Assembly: GCF_009835145.1 (NCBI RefSeq)
Contig: NZ_APKE01000033.1
Location: 81,008 to 145,007 of the forward strand
Length of the DNA stretch: 64,000 nt
Direction: 5' to 3'
DNA from: Profundibacterium mesophilum KAUST100406-0324
GTDB lineage: Bacteria; Pseudomonadota; Alphaproteobacteria; Rhodobacterales; Rhodobacteraceae
Shown here piece after piece: positions 1 through 9,468 of the stretch. The translations under genes and the position numbers were made by a program. Below the pieces are notes generated by a model. That model worked only from the letters and a program-made list of their open reading frames with translations. It was not told where the DNA came from and did not search any database. Within the stretch, counting starts at the first letter, position 1, and each line of letters begins with the position of its first letter.

Positions 1-2
1 CG

Positions 3-932
3 CGCACCTTGCTCTATGATATCCGCAAGGGACGCTGGTCCTCAGCGATGTGCGAATTGCTCGGCATCCCGATGAAGATGCTGCCGGAGGTCAAGGACAG
101 CGCCGCCGATTTCGGAACCACCGATCCCGCGATCCTGGGCCGCGCGATACCGGTGCTGGGCGTCGCCGGCGACCAGCAGGCGGCGACCGTCGGGCAGGCC
201 TGCTTCGAGCCTGGAATGTTCAAATCGACCTATGGCACCGGCTGTTTCGCGCTGCTCAATACCGGGGACACTCCTGTGGCCTCGCGCAACCGCCTGCTGA
301 CGACCATCGCCTACCAGCTCGACGGCAAGCCGACTTACGCGCTCGAGGGCTCGATCTTCATCGCGGGGGCGGTGGTGCAATGGCTGCGCGACGGGCTCGG
401 GGTGATCGGTTCCGCCTCCGAGACGCAGGCCTTGGCCGAACGGGCCGATCCGGCGCAGGACGTGGTCATGGTCCCGGCCTTCACCGGGCTGGGGGCGCCC
501 TATTGGAGCGCCGATTGCCGGGGCGCGGTCTTCGGCCTCACGCGCAATACCGGGCCGGCGGAGCTCGCGCGCGCCGCGCTCGAATCGGTGGGCTTCCAGA
601 CCCGCGATCTGCTCGAAGCGATGCATGCCGACTGGAGCGGCGGGGAGGCGCGCACCCTGCGGGTGGATGGCGGGATGAGCGCGAGCAATTGGACGATGCA
701 ATTCCTGTCGGACATCATCGGCGCGCCGGTGGACCGCCCGCAGGTGCTCGAGACGACGGCCCTTGGCGCCGCCTGGCTGGCCGGGATGCGGGCGGGGGTC
801 TATCCCGATCAGGCGGGATTCGCGAAGGCCTGGGCGCTTGAGCGGCAGTTCACCCCGGGAATGGAGGAAGAGATGCGCGCGGCCAAATACGCCCGCTGGT
901 CGCAGGCGGTCTCGGCGACGCTCTCGCTCTGA
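3..932 (+). CDS. glpK: Glycerol kinase, C-terminal part (5' end outside window)
   Basis: Phosphorylates glycerol with ATP to glycerol-3-phosphate in the cytoplasm, the entry step of glycerol catabolism. The frame is open from the window edge; the visible 309 codons match the C-terminal two thirds of FGGY-family kinases (full length about 495 aa), so roughly 190 residues are missing upstream. Family signatures seen are SRT/RTLLYDI near the start, GDQQAA at about residue 55, STYGTG at about 75, GLGAPYW at about 165 and the nucleotide-site segment [10 protein letters not shown] near 225. No other glp gene is visible. The 271 bases to clpP hold no convincing gene. Partial at the window edge, not broken. 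Confidence 0.95.
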   Translation, partial: RTLLYDIRKGRWSSAMCELLGIPMKMLPEVKDSAADFGTTDPAILGRAIPVLGVAGDQQAATVGQACFEPGMFKSTYGTGCFALLNTGDTPVASRNRLLTTIAYQLDGKPTYALEGSIFIAGAVVQWLRDGLGVIGSASETQALAERADPAQDVVMVPAFTGLGAPYWSADCRGAVFGLTRNTGPAELARAALESVGFQTRDLLEAMHADWSGGEARTLRVDGGMSASNWTMQFLSDIIGAPVDRPQVLETTALGAAWLAGMRAGVYPDQAGFAKAWALERQFTPGMEEEMRAAKYARWSQAVSATLSL

Positions 933-1203
933 CGCTGCGGCCCCCTTCCCGCTGGCCGGGTTTCCTGCCGGTTTTGCCCGGTCCGCCCATGGCATTCCGG
1001 CGCCCCATCTCCTACATCTAGGCGAGCGTCCCGCGGGGCGGCGGGCCAGGGTCCGCGCCGCGGGAAGGGTGGTGGACGCGATGCCGCCGCAGCTTCCGGA
1101 ACCGGCGGGGCGGCACCCTTGCGGGCCTGGGAGCGCAATACTAAGACTCTGGCAATGTCGCGTCGGTAGCACTGGCGCGGTCCCAACACGCAAGGCAGGC
1201 CCA

Positions 1204-1830
1204 ATGCACGATCCCTATGAGCACTACATGAACAACCTCGTCCCGATGGTGGTCGAGCAGACGAGCCGCGGCGAGCGGGCCTATGACATTTTCTCGCGGC
1301 TGCTGAAGGAGCGGATCATCTTCCTGTCGGGTCCCGTGCATGACGGGATGTCCTCGCTCGTGGTGGCGCAGTTGCTGCATCTCGAGGCGGAGAACCCGAA
1401 AAAAGAGATCAGCATGTATATCAACTCGCCCGGGGGCGTGGTGACCTCGGGGCTGTCGATCTACGACACGATGCAGTATATCAAGCCGGCGGTCAGCACG
1501 CTGGTGGTCGGACAGGCCGCTTCCATGGGCTCCCTGCTGCTTGCGGCCGGCGCGCCGGGGATGCGTTTCTCGCTGCCCAACAGCCGCGTCATGGTGCACC
1601 AGCCTTCCGGCGGCTACCAGGGCCAGGCCACGGATATCATGATCCACGCGCAGGAAACCCAGAAGCTCAAGGACCGTCTTAACCAGATTTATGTCAAGCA
1701 TACCGGGCAGCCGCTCAAGAAGGTGGTGGACGCTCTCGAGCGTGACAACTTCATGTCCCCCGAGGAGGCCAAGGATTGGGGCCTGATCGACGAGATCGTG
1801 GAGAACCGCGGCAAGATCGAAGGCGAATAG
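1204..1830 (+). CDS. clpP: ATP-dependent Clp protease proteolytic subunit
   Basis: Serine peptidase that forms the tetradecameric chamber degrading proteins fed in by ClpX (or ClpA). The 208-aa product has the catalytic triad Ser107 (in GQAASMGS), His132 (in MVHQPSGG) and Asp181 (in ERDNFMS), and the usual length. The frame is open well upstream, but the first codon giving the conserved N-terminus [16 protein letters not shown] is the ATG at 1204, so that start is used. It is followed after 135 bases by clpX, the usual order. No trigger factor gene precedes it here; glpK does. Confidence 0.98.
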   Translation: MHDPYEHYMNNLVPMVVEQTSRGERAYDIFSRLLKERIIFLSGPVHDGMSSLVVAQLLHLEAENPKKEISMYINSPGGVVTSGLSIYDTMQYIKPAVSTLVVGQAASMGSLLLAAGAPGMRFSLPNSRVMVHQPSGGYQGQATDIMIHAQETQKLKDRLNQIYVKHTGQPLKKVVDALERDNFMSPEEAKDWGLIDEIVENRGKIEGE

Positions 1831-1856
1831 GCGGCGCGGCGAAGTTTTATTTGGCG

Positions 1857-1885
1857 TTGTGCCCGAAAATGGTCTGCCCTAGGCT
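1857..1885 (+). promoter_or_regulatory. Possible sigma70 promoter for clpX
   Basis: Between clpP and clpX, TTGTGC (1857-1862) and TAGGCT (1880-1885) are 17 bases apart. A 7-bp inverted repeat CTGCCCT/AGGGCAG (1874-1900) overlaps the -10. This would give clpX transcription separate from clpP. Both hexamers are weak matches, so this is only a candidate. Confidence 0.3.
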
Positions 1886-1965
1886 AGAGCCGAAGGGCAG
1901 ATCGACCGGCCGAAGACAGGCATGGCCGGACCAGCAAGTGGGCGACGAGCCCCGAAGGATAAGCG

Positions 1966-3225
1966 ATGGCGAACAATTCAGGCGACAGCAAGAACACGCT
2001 TTACTGCTCTTTCTGCGGCAAGAGCCAGCATGAGGTGCGCAAGCTGATCGCGGGTCCCACAGTGTTCATCTGCGACGAGTGCGTCGAGCTGTGCATGGAT
2101 ATCATCCGTGAAGAGACCAAGACCTCCGCGCTCAAATCCTCTGATGGGGTTCCGACCCCGCTGGAGATCTGCAACGTGCTGGACGATTACGTGATTGGCC
2201 AGGCGCATGCCAAGCGCGTTCTGTCGGTCGCGGTCCACAACCACTACAAGCGTCTGAACCATGCCGGAAAGACCGATATCGAGCTGGCCAAGTCGAACAT
2301 CCTGCTGATCGGGCCCACGGGCTGCGGCAAGACGCTGCTGGCGCAGACGCTGGCACGCATCCTCGACGTGCCGTTCACGATGGCGGACGCGACCACCCTG
2401 ACCGAAGCGGGCTACGTGGGCGAGGATGTCGAGAACATCATCCTCAAGCTGCTGCAGGCCAGCGAGTACAATGTCGAACGCGCGCAGCGCGGCATCGTCT
2501 ATATCGACGAGGTCGACAAGATCACGCGCAAGTCCGACAACCCTTCCATCACCCGCGATGTGTCGGGCGAGGGTGTGCAGCAGGCCCTGCTCAAGATCAT
2601 GGAGGGCACCGTCGCCTCCGTGCCGCCGCAGGGCGGGCGCAAGCATCCGCAGCAGGAATTCCTGCAAGTCGACACGACCAACATCCTCTTCATCTGCGGC
2701 GGCGCCTTCGCTGGTCTCGAGAAGATCATCGCGCAGCGCGGCAAGGGCTCTGCCATCGGCTTCGGCGCGGATGTGAAGGACAATGACAGCCGCGGTGTCG
2801 GCGAGATGTTCGGGGAGCTCGAGCCTGAGGATCTCCTCAAATTCGGCCTGATCCCCGAATTCGTCGGCCGTCTGCCGGTGATCGCGACGCTGACCGACCT
2901 TGACGAGGAGGCGCTCGTCACCATCCTCACCAAGCCCAAGAACGCGCTGGTCAAGCAGTATCAGCGCCTGTTCGAGCTTGAGGATGCGGTGCTGCGCTTC
3001 ACCGATGACGCGCTCGTCTCGATCGCCAAGCGGGCCATCGACCGCAAGACCGGCGCGCGTGGCCTCCGCTCGATCATGGAGGACATCCTGCTCGACACGA
3101 TGTTCGACCTTCCTGGCAAGGAGAATGTCGAGGAAGTGGTGGTCAACGAGGAGGCGGTCAATTCCGACGCCGCTCCACTGATGATCTATGCCGAGCAGAA
3201 GAAGGAATCCGCTTCGGCAAGCTGA
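1966..3225 (+). CDS. clpX: ATP-dependent Clp protease ATP-binding subunit ClpX
   Basis: AAA+ unfoldase that recognises, unfolds and threads substrates into ClpP. The 419-aa protein starts with a four-cysteine zinc-binding domain (Cys14, Cys17, Cys36, Cys39), followed by Walker A GPTGCGKT near residue 112, Walker [10 protein letters not shown] near 180, the pore-loop segment GYVG near 147 and the sensor-2 region GARGLRS near 363. Full length and intact. It lies directly after clpP, so the two are likely co-expressed, possibly with an extra promoter in the 135-base gap. A strong hairpin lies after the stop codon. Confidence 0.98.
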   Translation: MANNSGDSKNTLYCSFCGKSQHEVRKLIAGPTVFICDECVELCMDIIREETKTSALKSSDGVPTPLEICNVLDDYVIGQAHAKRVLSVAVHNHYKRLNHAGKTDIELAKSNILLIGPTGCGKTLLAQTLARILDVPFTMADATTLTEAGYVGEDVENIILKLLQASEYNVERAQRGIVYIDEVDKITRKSDNPSITRDVSGEGVQQALLKIMEGTVASVPPQGGRKHPQQEFLQVDTTNILFICGGAFAGLEKIIAQRGKGSAIGFGADVKDNDSRGVGEMFGELEPEDLLKFGLIPEFVGRLPVIATLTDLDEEALVTILTKPKNALVKQYQRLFELEDAVLRFTDDALVSIAKRAIDRKTGARGLRSIMEDILLDTMFDLPGKENVEEVVVNEEAVNSDAAPLMIYAEQKKESASAS

Positions 3226-3252
3226 CGGCTCGTCCCGTTCCGAATTCGCGAT

Positions 3253-3284
3253 ACGGCCCGTTTCCGATGGAGGCGGGCCGTTTG
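3253..3284 (+). terminator. Terminator after clpX
   Basis: Perfect 8-bp inverted repeat ACGGCCCG (3253-3260) and CGGGCCGT (3274-3281) with a 13-base loop, followed by TTTGCG. It sits 28 bases after the clpX stop and fits a factor-independent terminator with a short T run. Confidence 0.6.
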
Positions 3285-3414
3285 CGTTCGTCCTTCTTGC
3301 CGTTGTGCCATCTGCGTGGCGGTGCTGCCTGCCGGGCGGACGCTGCGGGCAGCCGGGGCTGGACCTTGGCACGGGGCACTGGCATATCGGTGACATCCCT
3401 TACGGAGAACTCCG

Positions 3415-3798
3415 ATGAGCGTTCTGAAGAAAATCCTGCGTGCCGTGACCTGGTGGAACGGTCAGACCCTGAACACGCAGCTCTGGACCTGGCGCCATGG
3501 CCAGAAGGTGGGCGAGGATGACGCCGGGAACACCTTCTACACTAATGCCGACGGCACGCGGCGTTGGGTGATCTACAACGGCGAGGCCGAGGCCAGCCGC
3601 GTTTCCCCGGACTGGCACGGGTGGTTGCACCATACCTGGGACGAAACCCCGGTCGAGCGCCCCGTGATCCGCAAGCGCTGGGAGAAGGAGCATCTGCCGA
3701 ACCTCACCGGCACGGACGAGGCCTATGCCCCGGCGGGATCGCTGCGCCGGACCGCACCCGCGGAGCGCAGCGACTACGAGGCTTGGACCCCCGAATGA
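3415..3798 (+). CDS. NADH:ubiquinone oxidoreductase accessory subunit, NDUFA12 family
   Basis: A 127-aa homologue of the mitochondrial complex I accessory subunit NDUFA12 (B17.2), which in alphaproteobacteria is one of the few supernumerary subunits bound to the peripheral arm of NDH-1. Family features are WWNGQTLNT near residue 13, the segment GNTFY near 38, RRWVIYNG near 48 and [10 protein letters not shown] near 63. It is not encoded with the nuo operon, as is usual. It overlaps the next gene by 4 bases (ATGA), suggesting translational coupling with the DUF2155 protein. Confidence 0.9.
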   Translation: MSVLKKILRAVTWWNGQTLNTQLWTWRHGQKVGEDDAGNTFYTNADGTRRWVIYNGEAEASRVSPDWHGWLHHTWDETPVERPVIRKRWEKEHLPNLTGTDEAYAPAGSLRRTAPAERSDYEAWTPE

Positions 3799-4235
3799 TG
3801 GGCCTGGGCGGCGTGTTGCCGGTGGCCCCGCGCCGCATCAGCGGCCTGTGCCGCAAGATTGTGGCGTCGTGTCTCGTGGCCGCTTTCACTGCGCTGCTGC
3901 CCGCGGGGCTCGCGGCCGAGGAGACGATCCTCGCGCCGCGCGTGAGCGGCTCGCCGGCCGCGGTCCTTCGCGGTCTAGACAAGACCGCCGGTGATTTCAC
4001 GGATATCGAGCTCGAAGTCGGCCATACCGCCCGGCTGGGCCGTCTCATGGTCACCCTTGGGGATTGCCGCTATCCAACCGAGAACCCGGCGGGCGATGCC
4101 TATGCCTACGTGGTCGTGCGCGATGTCGAGGCGCAGATGCCCAGCTTCGCGGGATGGATGATCGCATCGGCGCCGGCGCTCAACGCGCTCGAGAACGCGC
4201 GCTACGATCTCTGGGTCATGCGCTGCAAGATCTGA
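3795..4235 (+). CDS. DUF2155 domain-containing exported protein
   Basis: A 146-aa protein of unknown function from a family common in alphaproteobacteria and often found beside the NDUFA12-like gene. A basic stretch followed by a hydrophobic helix (about residues 17-36, ending in AAE) is a signal peptide, so the mature part is probably periplasmic. The mature domain contains two cysteines, one in LGDCRYP and one in the terminal VMRCKI, which could form a disulfide. The start overlaps the previous stop (ATGA), with a second ATG directly after. The last 34 bases overlap the 3' end of aat on the other strand. Confidence 0.8.
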   Translation: MMGLGGVLPVAPRRISGLCRKIVASCLVAAFTALLPAGLAAEETILAPRVSGSPAAVLRGLDKTAGDFTDIELEVGHTARLGRLMVTLGDCRYPTENPAGDAYAYVVVRDVEAQMPSFAGWMIASAPALNALENARYDLWVMRCKI

Positions 4236-4849
4236 TCCACGGGCGGCATGGGCGGTGCGGCCATGAAGTCGGCCTCGCGTCGCAGGGCGCGTTCGAGCCT
4301 TGCATGATAGGTCCTGCGCGGGATCTCGACCGCGCCGAGCGAGAGCAGGTGCGGGGTCGTGAACTGCGTATCAAAGAGGGTGAAGCCGCCGGACTTGAGG
4401 CGATCGACGAGGTAGAAGAGCGCGATCTTGGACGCGTCCGTCTTGCGCGAGAACATGCTCTCGCCAAAGAACGCGCCCCCCAGCGCGACGCCGTAGACAC
4501 CGCCTACCAGCCTGTGCCCGTCCCAGACCTCCAGGGAATGCGCGTAGCGTGCGAGATGCAGCGCGCGGTAGAGCGCGAAGATCGTGTCGCTGATCCATGT
4601 CTCGGACCGGTCGGCGCAGCCCGAGACGACGCCGTCGAAATCCTGGTTCACCGTGATCGAGAAGGGCAGGCCTGTCAGGCGGCGCCGCAGCGAGCGCGAG
4701 ACGTGGAAGCCGTCGAGCGGGATTATTCCCCGAAGACGCGGGTCGACCCAGAAGATCTCCGGGTCGTCCCGGCTCTCGGACATCGGGAATATGCCCTGCG
4801 CATAGCCGTTGAGCAGCAGTTCGGGCGTCAGCGCTGAGGAGCCGCCCAC
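4202..4849 (-). CDS. aat: Leucyl/phenylalanyl-tRNA--protein transferase
   Basis: Transfers Leu or Phe from charged tRNA to proteins with N-terminal Arg or Lys, marking them for the ClpS/ClpAP N-degron route. The 215-aa protein carries the family block LLLNGYAQGIFPM near residue 11, FWVDPRLRGIIPL near 33, GGVYGVALGGAFFGESMF near 115 and FTLFDTQFTTPHL near 156. The start is a GTG at 4849, three bases after the accC stop, so aat is probably the last gene of accBC-aat. Its 3' end runs antisense into the DUF2155 gene. Confidence 0.95.
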   Translation of the reverse strand: MGGSSALTPELLLNGYAQGIFPMSESRDDPEIFWVDPRLRGIIPLDGFHVSRSLRRRLTGLPFSITVNQDFDGVVSGCADRSETWISDTIFALYRALHLARYAHSLEVWDGHRLVGGVYGVALGGAFFGESMFSRKTDASKIALFYLVDRLKSGGFTLFDTQFTTPHLLSLGAVEIPRRTYHARLERALRREADFMAAPPMPPVDQILQRMTQRS

Positions 4850-4852
4850 CTC

Positions 4853-6199
4853 TCAGCCCAGATTCGTCTCGAGCCAATGTTCCAGCCAGTGAATATTGTA
4901 CTCACCGGTCTGGACGGCCTTCTCACGCAGCAGCGCATCGAAGAGTGGCACCGTCGTGTCGATCCCGTCGACGATCAATTCCCCCAGCGCGCGCGACAGC
5001 CGGGCCAGCGCCTCGGGCCGGTCGCGGCCATGCACGATCAGCTTGCCGATCAGGCTGTCGTAATAGGGGGGGATGCGGTAGCCGTCGTAGAGAGCGCTGT
5101 CCATCCGCACCCCCAGGCCGCCGGGCGTGTGATACTGGCTGATCCGGCCCGGCGAAGGCGCGAAGTTCGGCAGTTTCTCGGCGTTGATACGCACCTCGAT
5201 GGAATGCCCGGAAATGGTCAGGGTATCCTGCTCGAACTCCATGGGCAGGCCGGCGGCCACCCTGATCTGCTCGCGCACCAGGTCGACGCCGAAGATCGCC
5301 TCGGTCACCGGATGCTCGACCTGAAGGCGCGTGTTCATCTCGATGAAATAGAACTCGCCGTTCTCGTAGAGGAACTCGATCGTGCCGGCGCCGGCATAAC
5401 CGATCTCGGCCACGGCGTCGGCGCAGGTCTTGCCGATCCGCGCCCTTTGCTCGGGGGTGATCGAGGGGCCGGGGGCTTCTTCGAAGACCTTCTGATGGCG
5501 CCGTTGCAGCGAACAGTCCCGCTCACCCAGATGCACCGCGCGTCCCTTGCCATCGCCGAAGACCTGGATCTCGATATGGCGCGGCGTGCCAAGATATTTC
5601 TCGATATAGACCTCGTCATTGCCGAAAGCTGCCTTGCCCTCGGCGCGGGCCGTGCGGAAGGCGGTCTCGATGTCGGCCGCACTGCGGGCCAGTTTCATGC
5701 CGCGTCCGCCGCCCCCGGCGGTGGCCTTGACGATCACCGGATAGCCGATCTGCCCGGCCACCTCGCGCGCGGCATCGAGATCGGGGACACCGCCTTCCGA
5801 GCCCGGAACGCAGGGCACGCCCAGCTTGCGCATCGTGTCCTTGGCGGTGATCTTGTCGCCCATGATGCGGATATGCTCGGCGGAGGGGCCGATGAAGGAA
5901 AGGCCGTGATCCTCGACGATCTGCACGAAATTGGCGTTCTCGGAGAGGAAGCCGTAGCCGGGATGGATCGCCTGCGCCCCGGTGATCTCGCAGGCCGAGA
6001 TGATGGCCGGAACGCTGAGATAGCTTTGCGTGGCGCTCGGCGGCCCGATGCAGACCGACTCGTCGGCCATGCGGACATGCATCGCGTCGGCATCGGCGGT
6101 CGAATGCACGGCAACCGAACGGATGCCCATCTCGCGGCAGGCTCGGATGACGCGCAGCGCGATCTCGCCGCGATTGGCGATCAGGATTTTGTCGAACAT
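4853..6199 (-). CDS. accC: Acetyl-CoA carboxylase, biotin carboxylase subunit
   Basis: Carboxylates biotin on AccB with ATP and bicarbonate, the first half-reaction of malonyl-CoA synthesis for fatty acids. The 448-aa product has the N-terminal motif [11 protein letters not shown], the glycine-rich ATP loop GGGGRGMK near residue 163, the [15 protein letters not shown] block near 209 and the catalytic segment [14 protein letters not shown] near 275. Normal length and no missing residue noticed. It lies 10 bases after accB, the standard accBC order, and is followed closely by aat. Confidence 0.98.
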   Translation of the reverse strand: MFDKILIANRGEIALRVIRACREMGIRSVAVHSTADADAMHVRMADESVCIGPPSATQSYLSVPAIISACEITGAQAIHPGYGFLSENANFVQIVEDHGLSFIGPSAEHIRIMGDKITAKDTMRKLGVPCVPGSEGGVPDLDAAREVAGQIGYPVIVKATAGGGGRGMKLARSAADIETAFRTARAEGKAAFGNDEVYIEKYLGTPRHIEIQVFGDGKGRAVHLGERDCSLQRRHQKVFEEAPGPSITPEQRARIGKTCADAVAEIGYAGAGTIEFLYENGEFYFIEMNTRLQVEHPVTEAIFGVDLVREQIRVAAGLPMEFEQDTLTISGHSIEVRINAEKLPNFAPSPGRISQYHTPGGLGVRMDSALYDGYRIPPYYDSLIGKLIVHGRDRPEALARLSRALGELIVDGIDTTVPLFDALLREKAVQTGEYNIHWLEHWLETNLG

Positions 6200-6209
6200 G
6201 CGGCAGCCC

Positions 6210-6698
6210 TCATTCGACGATCATCAGCGGCGCGCCGAACTCGACCGGGGAGCCGTCTTCGACCAGGATCCGCCGGACCGTGCCCGAGCGCGGCGCGGCG
6301 ATGTGGTTCATGGTCTTCATCGCCTCGACGATGAGCAGGGTCTGGCCCTCGCTGACCGTGTCGCCGGTCTTGACGAAGGCATCGGCGCCGGGCTCTGGCG
6401 AGAGGTAGATCGTTCCGACCATCGGCGAGGTCACGGCGCCCGGCAGACGCGCAGGGTCGTCATTCTCGGCGGCGGCCGGTGCCGGCGCAGCGCTCGGGGC
6501 GGAGGGGGCCGGCGCCGGGGCGCTCGGTGCGACGGGGGGAGGCGGGGCCACGATGGTCTGGCGACTGACGCGCACGTCGATGCTGTCGGCCTCGGCATAG
6601 TCGCGCTTGACCCGCAGCTCGGTCAGATCGTTCTCGCGCAGTAGCTCCGCCAGCGCCCTGATGAAGGCCACGTCGGATTTGTGCGGGGTGTCTGTCAT
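6210..6698 (-). CDS. accB: Biotin carboxyl carrier protein of acetyl-CoA carboxylase
   Basis: Carries biotin between the biotin carboxylase (AccC) and carboxyltransferase subunits. The 162-aa product has an N-terminal helical domain, a Pro/Ala-rich flexible linker at about residues 55-85 and a C-terminal biotinyl domain with the attachment motif VEAMKTMN near 125 (EAMKTMN is common in alphaproteobacteria). The ATG at 6698 is chosen because the conserved part begins with [13 protein letters not shown]; the frame stays open ten codons further upstream. It is the first gene of accBC-aat. Confidence 0.96.
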   Translation of the reverse strand: MTDTPHKSDVAFIRALAELLRENDLTELRVKRDYAEADSIDVRVSRQTIVAPPPPVAPSAPAPAPSAPSAAPAPAAAENDDPARLPGAVTSPMVGTIYLSPEPGADAFVKTGDTVSEGQTLLIVEAMKTMNHIAAPRSGTVRRILVEDGSPVEFGAPLMIVE

Positions 6699-7074
6699 AC
6701 CGTCCTCAAGCATTTTGGCTGCCGGCACGTCCGGCCGGTCTGATCTGACCGCTTATAGGGGAGGCGAGGATGCGTGAAAAGTCGCAACCTCCCTTGCGGG
6801 AGGCGCGAAAGGGGGCGTTATCCCGCATCCCTTGTGGTTTACGGGACGTTCGGGATCCGACCCGTAGGTAGAATACGTGCGGCAGGGGCCCGCCGAAGGC
6901 AATGAGAGAATGGACATAACGCGAGGGCAACCCGGCAGCGCCGCGAGGTGCCTGCTGCAAATGGTATCGATGACCTGCAGCCGCTGCTCCTTTCGCGCGT
7001 GCGGCGTTGGCGGCGGAGCGATGGAACTTCGGCCTGCCGAGGGGCAACCGGCGCGAGGCTGAACGCGGCGATGC
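6699..7074. other. Intergenic region upstream of accB, no gene seen
   Basis: These 376 bases between the RutR-like gene and accB (both minus strand) contain no ORF with recognisable similarity or a good ribosome binding site. On the minus strand a 6-bp hairpin with a GCAA tetraloop lies at 6788-6803 and a TATAAG-like hexamer at 6752-6757 could be the accB -10, though no well-spaced -35 is evident. The length would allow an untranslated leader for accB. I could not match it to a known riboswitch. Confidence 0.4.
6788..6803 (-). other. Small GNRA-type hairpin
   Basis: On the minus strand CCTCCC-GCAA-GGGAGG forms a perfect 6-bp stem closed by a GNRA-type tetraloop, followed by TTGCGACTTTT. It could be a weak terminator for the upstream regulator or a structured part of the accB leader. 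The T run begins too far from the stem for a classical terminator. Confidence 0.35.
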
Positions 7075-7731
7075 TCAGTTTCGCGCGGCAGGAGCGGGCA
7101 TGGCGGGCGCCCCGGCTTCCGGGGCCAGCGCATGGCGGTAGAAGGTTTCGACGAAACGCTCCGCCTCGTCGAAATGCGCGTTCCCGTGCGGCGCGAGAAT
7201 GCCGCGCACTTGCGCGTCGAAATCGGCATAATGCTGGGTAACGGCCCAGATCGAAAAGATCAGGTGACGCGGCTCCATGGCCGCGAGCAAGCCCTGGTCC
7301 TGCCATTGCGCGATGAGCGCGGCCTTGTCGTCGACGAGGTTTTTCAGCTCGCCCTCGATCCGGGCGGCGAAGCGCGGCGCGCCAGAGACGATCTCATTGG
7401 CGAATAGCCTGCTTTCTCGCGGAAAATCGCGCGACATTCGAAGTTTGCGCAGGGCATAGGCCACGATCTCCTCGATCGGCTCGCCATCGGCGTCAAGCGC
7501 AAGCAGCGGATCGAGCCACATGCTCATCAGCGCGGAGAGCAGATCGAGATAGATCGCCTCCTTGGAGGGAAAATAGTAAAGCAGGTTCGGCTTCGACAGG
7601 CCCGCGGCCAGGGCGATCGCATCGAGCGTCGCGCCCGCAAAACCGGCGTTGGAGAATTCGGCCAAGGCAGCATCGAGGATCGCACGCCTGTTGCGCTGCT
7701 GTATCCGTGTCTGCCGACGCGGTTTGGTCAT
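7075..7731 (-). CDS. rutR: TetR-family regulator, RutR-like
   Basis: A 218-aa DNA-binding repressor. The N-terminal helix-turn-helix (about residues 15-60) includes GATLDAIALAAGLSKPNLLYYFPSKEAIY, close to the RutR subgroup, and the C-terminal part contains the RutR-like segments MSRDFPRESRLFANE and HLIFSIWAVTQHYADF. RutR in Escherichia coli senses uracil/thymine and controls pyrimidine and purine use. Here the gene is divergent from an M20-type carbamoyl hydrolase, and an operator very like the RutR box lies between them. This supports control of pyrimidine breakdown; the ligand is inferred, not shown. Confidence 0.82.
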   Translation of the reverse strand: MTKPRRQTRIQQRNRRAILDAALAEFSNAGFAGATLDAIALAAGLSKPNLLYYFPSKEAIYLDLLSALMSMWLDPLLALDADGEPIEEIVAYALRKLRMSRDFPRESRLFANEIVSGAPRFAARIEGELKNLVDDKAALIAQWQDQGLLAAMEPRHLIFSIWAVTQHYADFDAQVRGILAPHGNAHFDEAERFVETFYRHALAPEAGAPAMPAPAARN

Positions 7732-7815
7732 GATCGCGCTCTGCCCTCGCAGGACCCTCGAAACGCGGCGGGCCGTGAAGTTCTTGACTGGTTACAAGGC
7801 TCTGCTAGCCTGTTT

Positions 7816-7831
7816 CTGACCGTCTGGTCAA
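7816..7831. promoter_or_regulatory. RutR-type operator
   Basis: CTGACCGTCTGGTCAA matches the RutR palindrome TTGACC-A-N2-T-GGTCAA at all positions but two (C for the first T, and G for the A flanking the central pair). It lies in the divergent gap between the regulator and the hydrolase, 32 bases after a TTGACT at 7784-7789 that could be the hydrolase -35. Binding here could repress both genes. Confidence 0.65.
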
Positions 7832-7942
7832 ACAATTCGAGCGCGCCGCTCAAGGCCCGCCACCACGACAAGGGACCATTGCGATGCCATCCAGACCGAT
7901 GCCGGCCATGCCGGGCCGCACCACTGCGCGGGGGGCGCGCGC

Positions 7943-9214
7943 ATGACCGCCGGGCAAGCGCCATCCGCCAATCTGCGGATCGATTCCGACCGTTTGTGGG
8001 ACAGCTTGATGGAGATGGCGAAGATCGGCCCTGGCGTGGCGGGCGGCAACAACCGCCAAGCCCTTACCGACGAGGATGCCGAAGGCCGTGCACTTTTTGC
8101 GCGGTGGTGCGAGGAGGCGGGCGCGGAGATGGGCGTGGACGAGATGGGCAACATGTTCGCCCGCCGGGAGGGCGAGGATGCACGGGCATTGCCGGTCTAT
8201 GTCGGCAGCCATCTCGACACCCAGCCGACGGGCGGCAAGTATGACGGGGTGCTGGGCGTGCTCGGCGGGCTCGAAATCCTGCGCAGCCTCAACGATCTGG
8301 AGATCCGCACGCGCCATCCCATCGTGGTGGTCAATTTCACCAACGAGGAGGGCACCCGGTTTCCCCCGGCCATGCTCTCCTCGGGTGTCTTCGCCGGCAC
8401 GATCGAGCGGGACTGGGCCTACGAGCGGCGCGACGCGGCGGGGAAAAGCTTCGGCGAGGAACTCGAGCGCATCGGGTACAAGGGCGAGGAGACGGTAGGC
8501 GCCCGCAAGATGCACGCCTTCTTCGAGCTGCATATCGAGCAGGGGCCGATCCTGGAGGACGAGGGCGCGCCGATCGGTGTCGTGACCCATGGCCAGGGCC
8601 TGAGCTGGACCCAGGTGACGGTGCGCGGCACGGAGGCGCATACCGGTTCGACCCCGATGCCGATGCGCCGCAATGCCGGGCTCGGCATGGCGCGGATCCT
8701 CGACCTGGTTGACGAGATCGCCTGGGGGCACCAGCCCAACGCCGTCGGGGCCGCGGGCCATATCGAGGTGCGGCCCAATTCGCGCAACGTGATCCCCGGC
8801 GAGGCGGTCTTCACGGTGGATTTCCGCTCGCCGGACGTCGACATCCTGCGCGACATGGAGCGGCAGCTGCGCGAGGGGGCGGCGCGGATCTGCGAGCGCA
8901 TGGGGCTGGAGGTCACGCTCGAGCATGTGGGCGGTTTCGATCCCGTCACCTTCGACCCGGCTTGCGTGGCCGCCATCAGGTCGGCGGCCGAGCGGCTTGG
9001 CCATGCGCAGCGCGATCTCGTCTCGGGCGCCGGGCACGATGCCTGCTGGATCAGCAAAGTGGCCCCGACGGCGATGATCATGTGCCCTTGCAAAGGCGGG
9101 CTGAGCCACAACGAGGCGGAGGAGATCACACCGGAATGGGCCGGAGCGGGGGTGGAGGTCCTCTTCCACGCGGTGCTCGAAACTGCCGGTATCGCGGCTG
9201 AGGTGGACGCATGA
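7943..9214 (+). CDS. Zn-dependent M20-family hydrolase (beta-ureidopropionase / N-carbamoyl amino acid hydrolase type)
   Basis: A 423-aa cytoplasmic amidohydrolase that probably removes the carbamoyl group from an N-carbamoyl amino acid, releasing ammonia and CO2. Metal-site motifs of the family are present: GSHLDT near residue 89, GGKYDGVLG near 98, NEEGTRF near 132, ELHIEQGPI near 194 and GLSHNEAE near 389. The dimerisation-domain segment with EAHTGSTPM is also intact. With a RutR-like repressor next door the best guess is beta-ureidopropionase of reductive pyrimidine degradation; allantoate or hydantoin-derived substrates remain possible. The ATG at 7943 gives the usual N-terminus. Confidence 0.88.
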   Translation: MTAGQAPSANLRIDSDRLWDSLMEMAKIGPGVAGGNNRQALTDEDAEGRALFARWCEEAGAEMGVDEMGNMFARREGEDARALPVYVGSHLDTQPTGGKYDGVLGVLGGLEILRSLNDLEIRTRHPIVVVNFTNEEGTRFPPAMLSSGVFAGTIERDWAYERRDAAGKSFGEELERIGYKGEETVGARKMHAFFELHIEQGPILEDEGAPIGVVTHGQGLSWTQVTVRGTEAHTGSTPMPMRRNAGLGMARILDLVDEIAWGHQPNAVGAAGHIEVRPNSRNVIPGEAVFTVDFRSPDVDILRDMERQLREGAARICERMGLEVTLEHVGGFDPVTFDPACVAAIRSAAERLGHAQRDLVSGAGHDACWISKVAPTAMIMCPCKGGLSHNEAEEITPEWAGAGVEVLFHAVLETAGIAAEVDA

Positions 9215-9468
9215 TGCGCGCTTCTCTCGCCGCCGCCGCCATTGTCGCCGCCTCCATGGTGCAGGGCTGCGTCATCTCCGAACGGACGGAGGATGGCCGG
9301 CTCAAGGATGTCGCCCCGGCGGCACTGGCCGCCTTGCCCGAGGGGGTGGATTCGCGCTTCCTGATCCGCGATGCGCAGGGCTGCTACGGGATCGCGATCG
9401 AGAAGACGGAGCCGCCTTCCGGACTGGCGTTGCGCGACGCCGATGGGACCCATATCTGCGACGACTGA
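9211..9468 (+). CDS. Small probable lipoprotein of unknown function
   Basis: An 85-aa protein not recognised as a named family. It begins with a hydrophobic stretch (residues 4-19) ending in VQGC, a plausible though imperfect lipobox with Cys20 as the lipidated residue, so it is likely anchored in an envelope membrane. Two more cysteines occur in QGCYG and HICDD. The start overlaps the previous stop codon (ATGATG), which suggests translation coupled to the hydrolase. Length and coupling support a real gene; function unknown. Confidence 0.65.
   Translation: MMRASLAAAAIVAASMVQGCVISERTEDGRLKDVAPAALAALPEGVDSRFLIRDAQGCYGIAIEKTEPPSGLALRDADGTHICDD

Noticed and set aside
1003..1008. CCCCAT upstream of clpP as the -10 of a heat-shock (RpoH) promoter.
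   Set aside because: No CTTGAAA-like -35 lies at the needed distance upstream, so a single GC-rich hexamer is not enough.
7850..9169. A 439-codon minus-strand open frame opposite the M20 hydrolase.
   Set aside because: The hydrolase on the plus strand has intact metal motifs; this frame has biased composition and no ribosome binding site.
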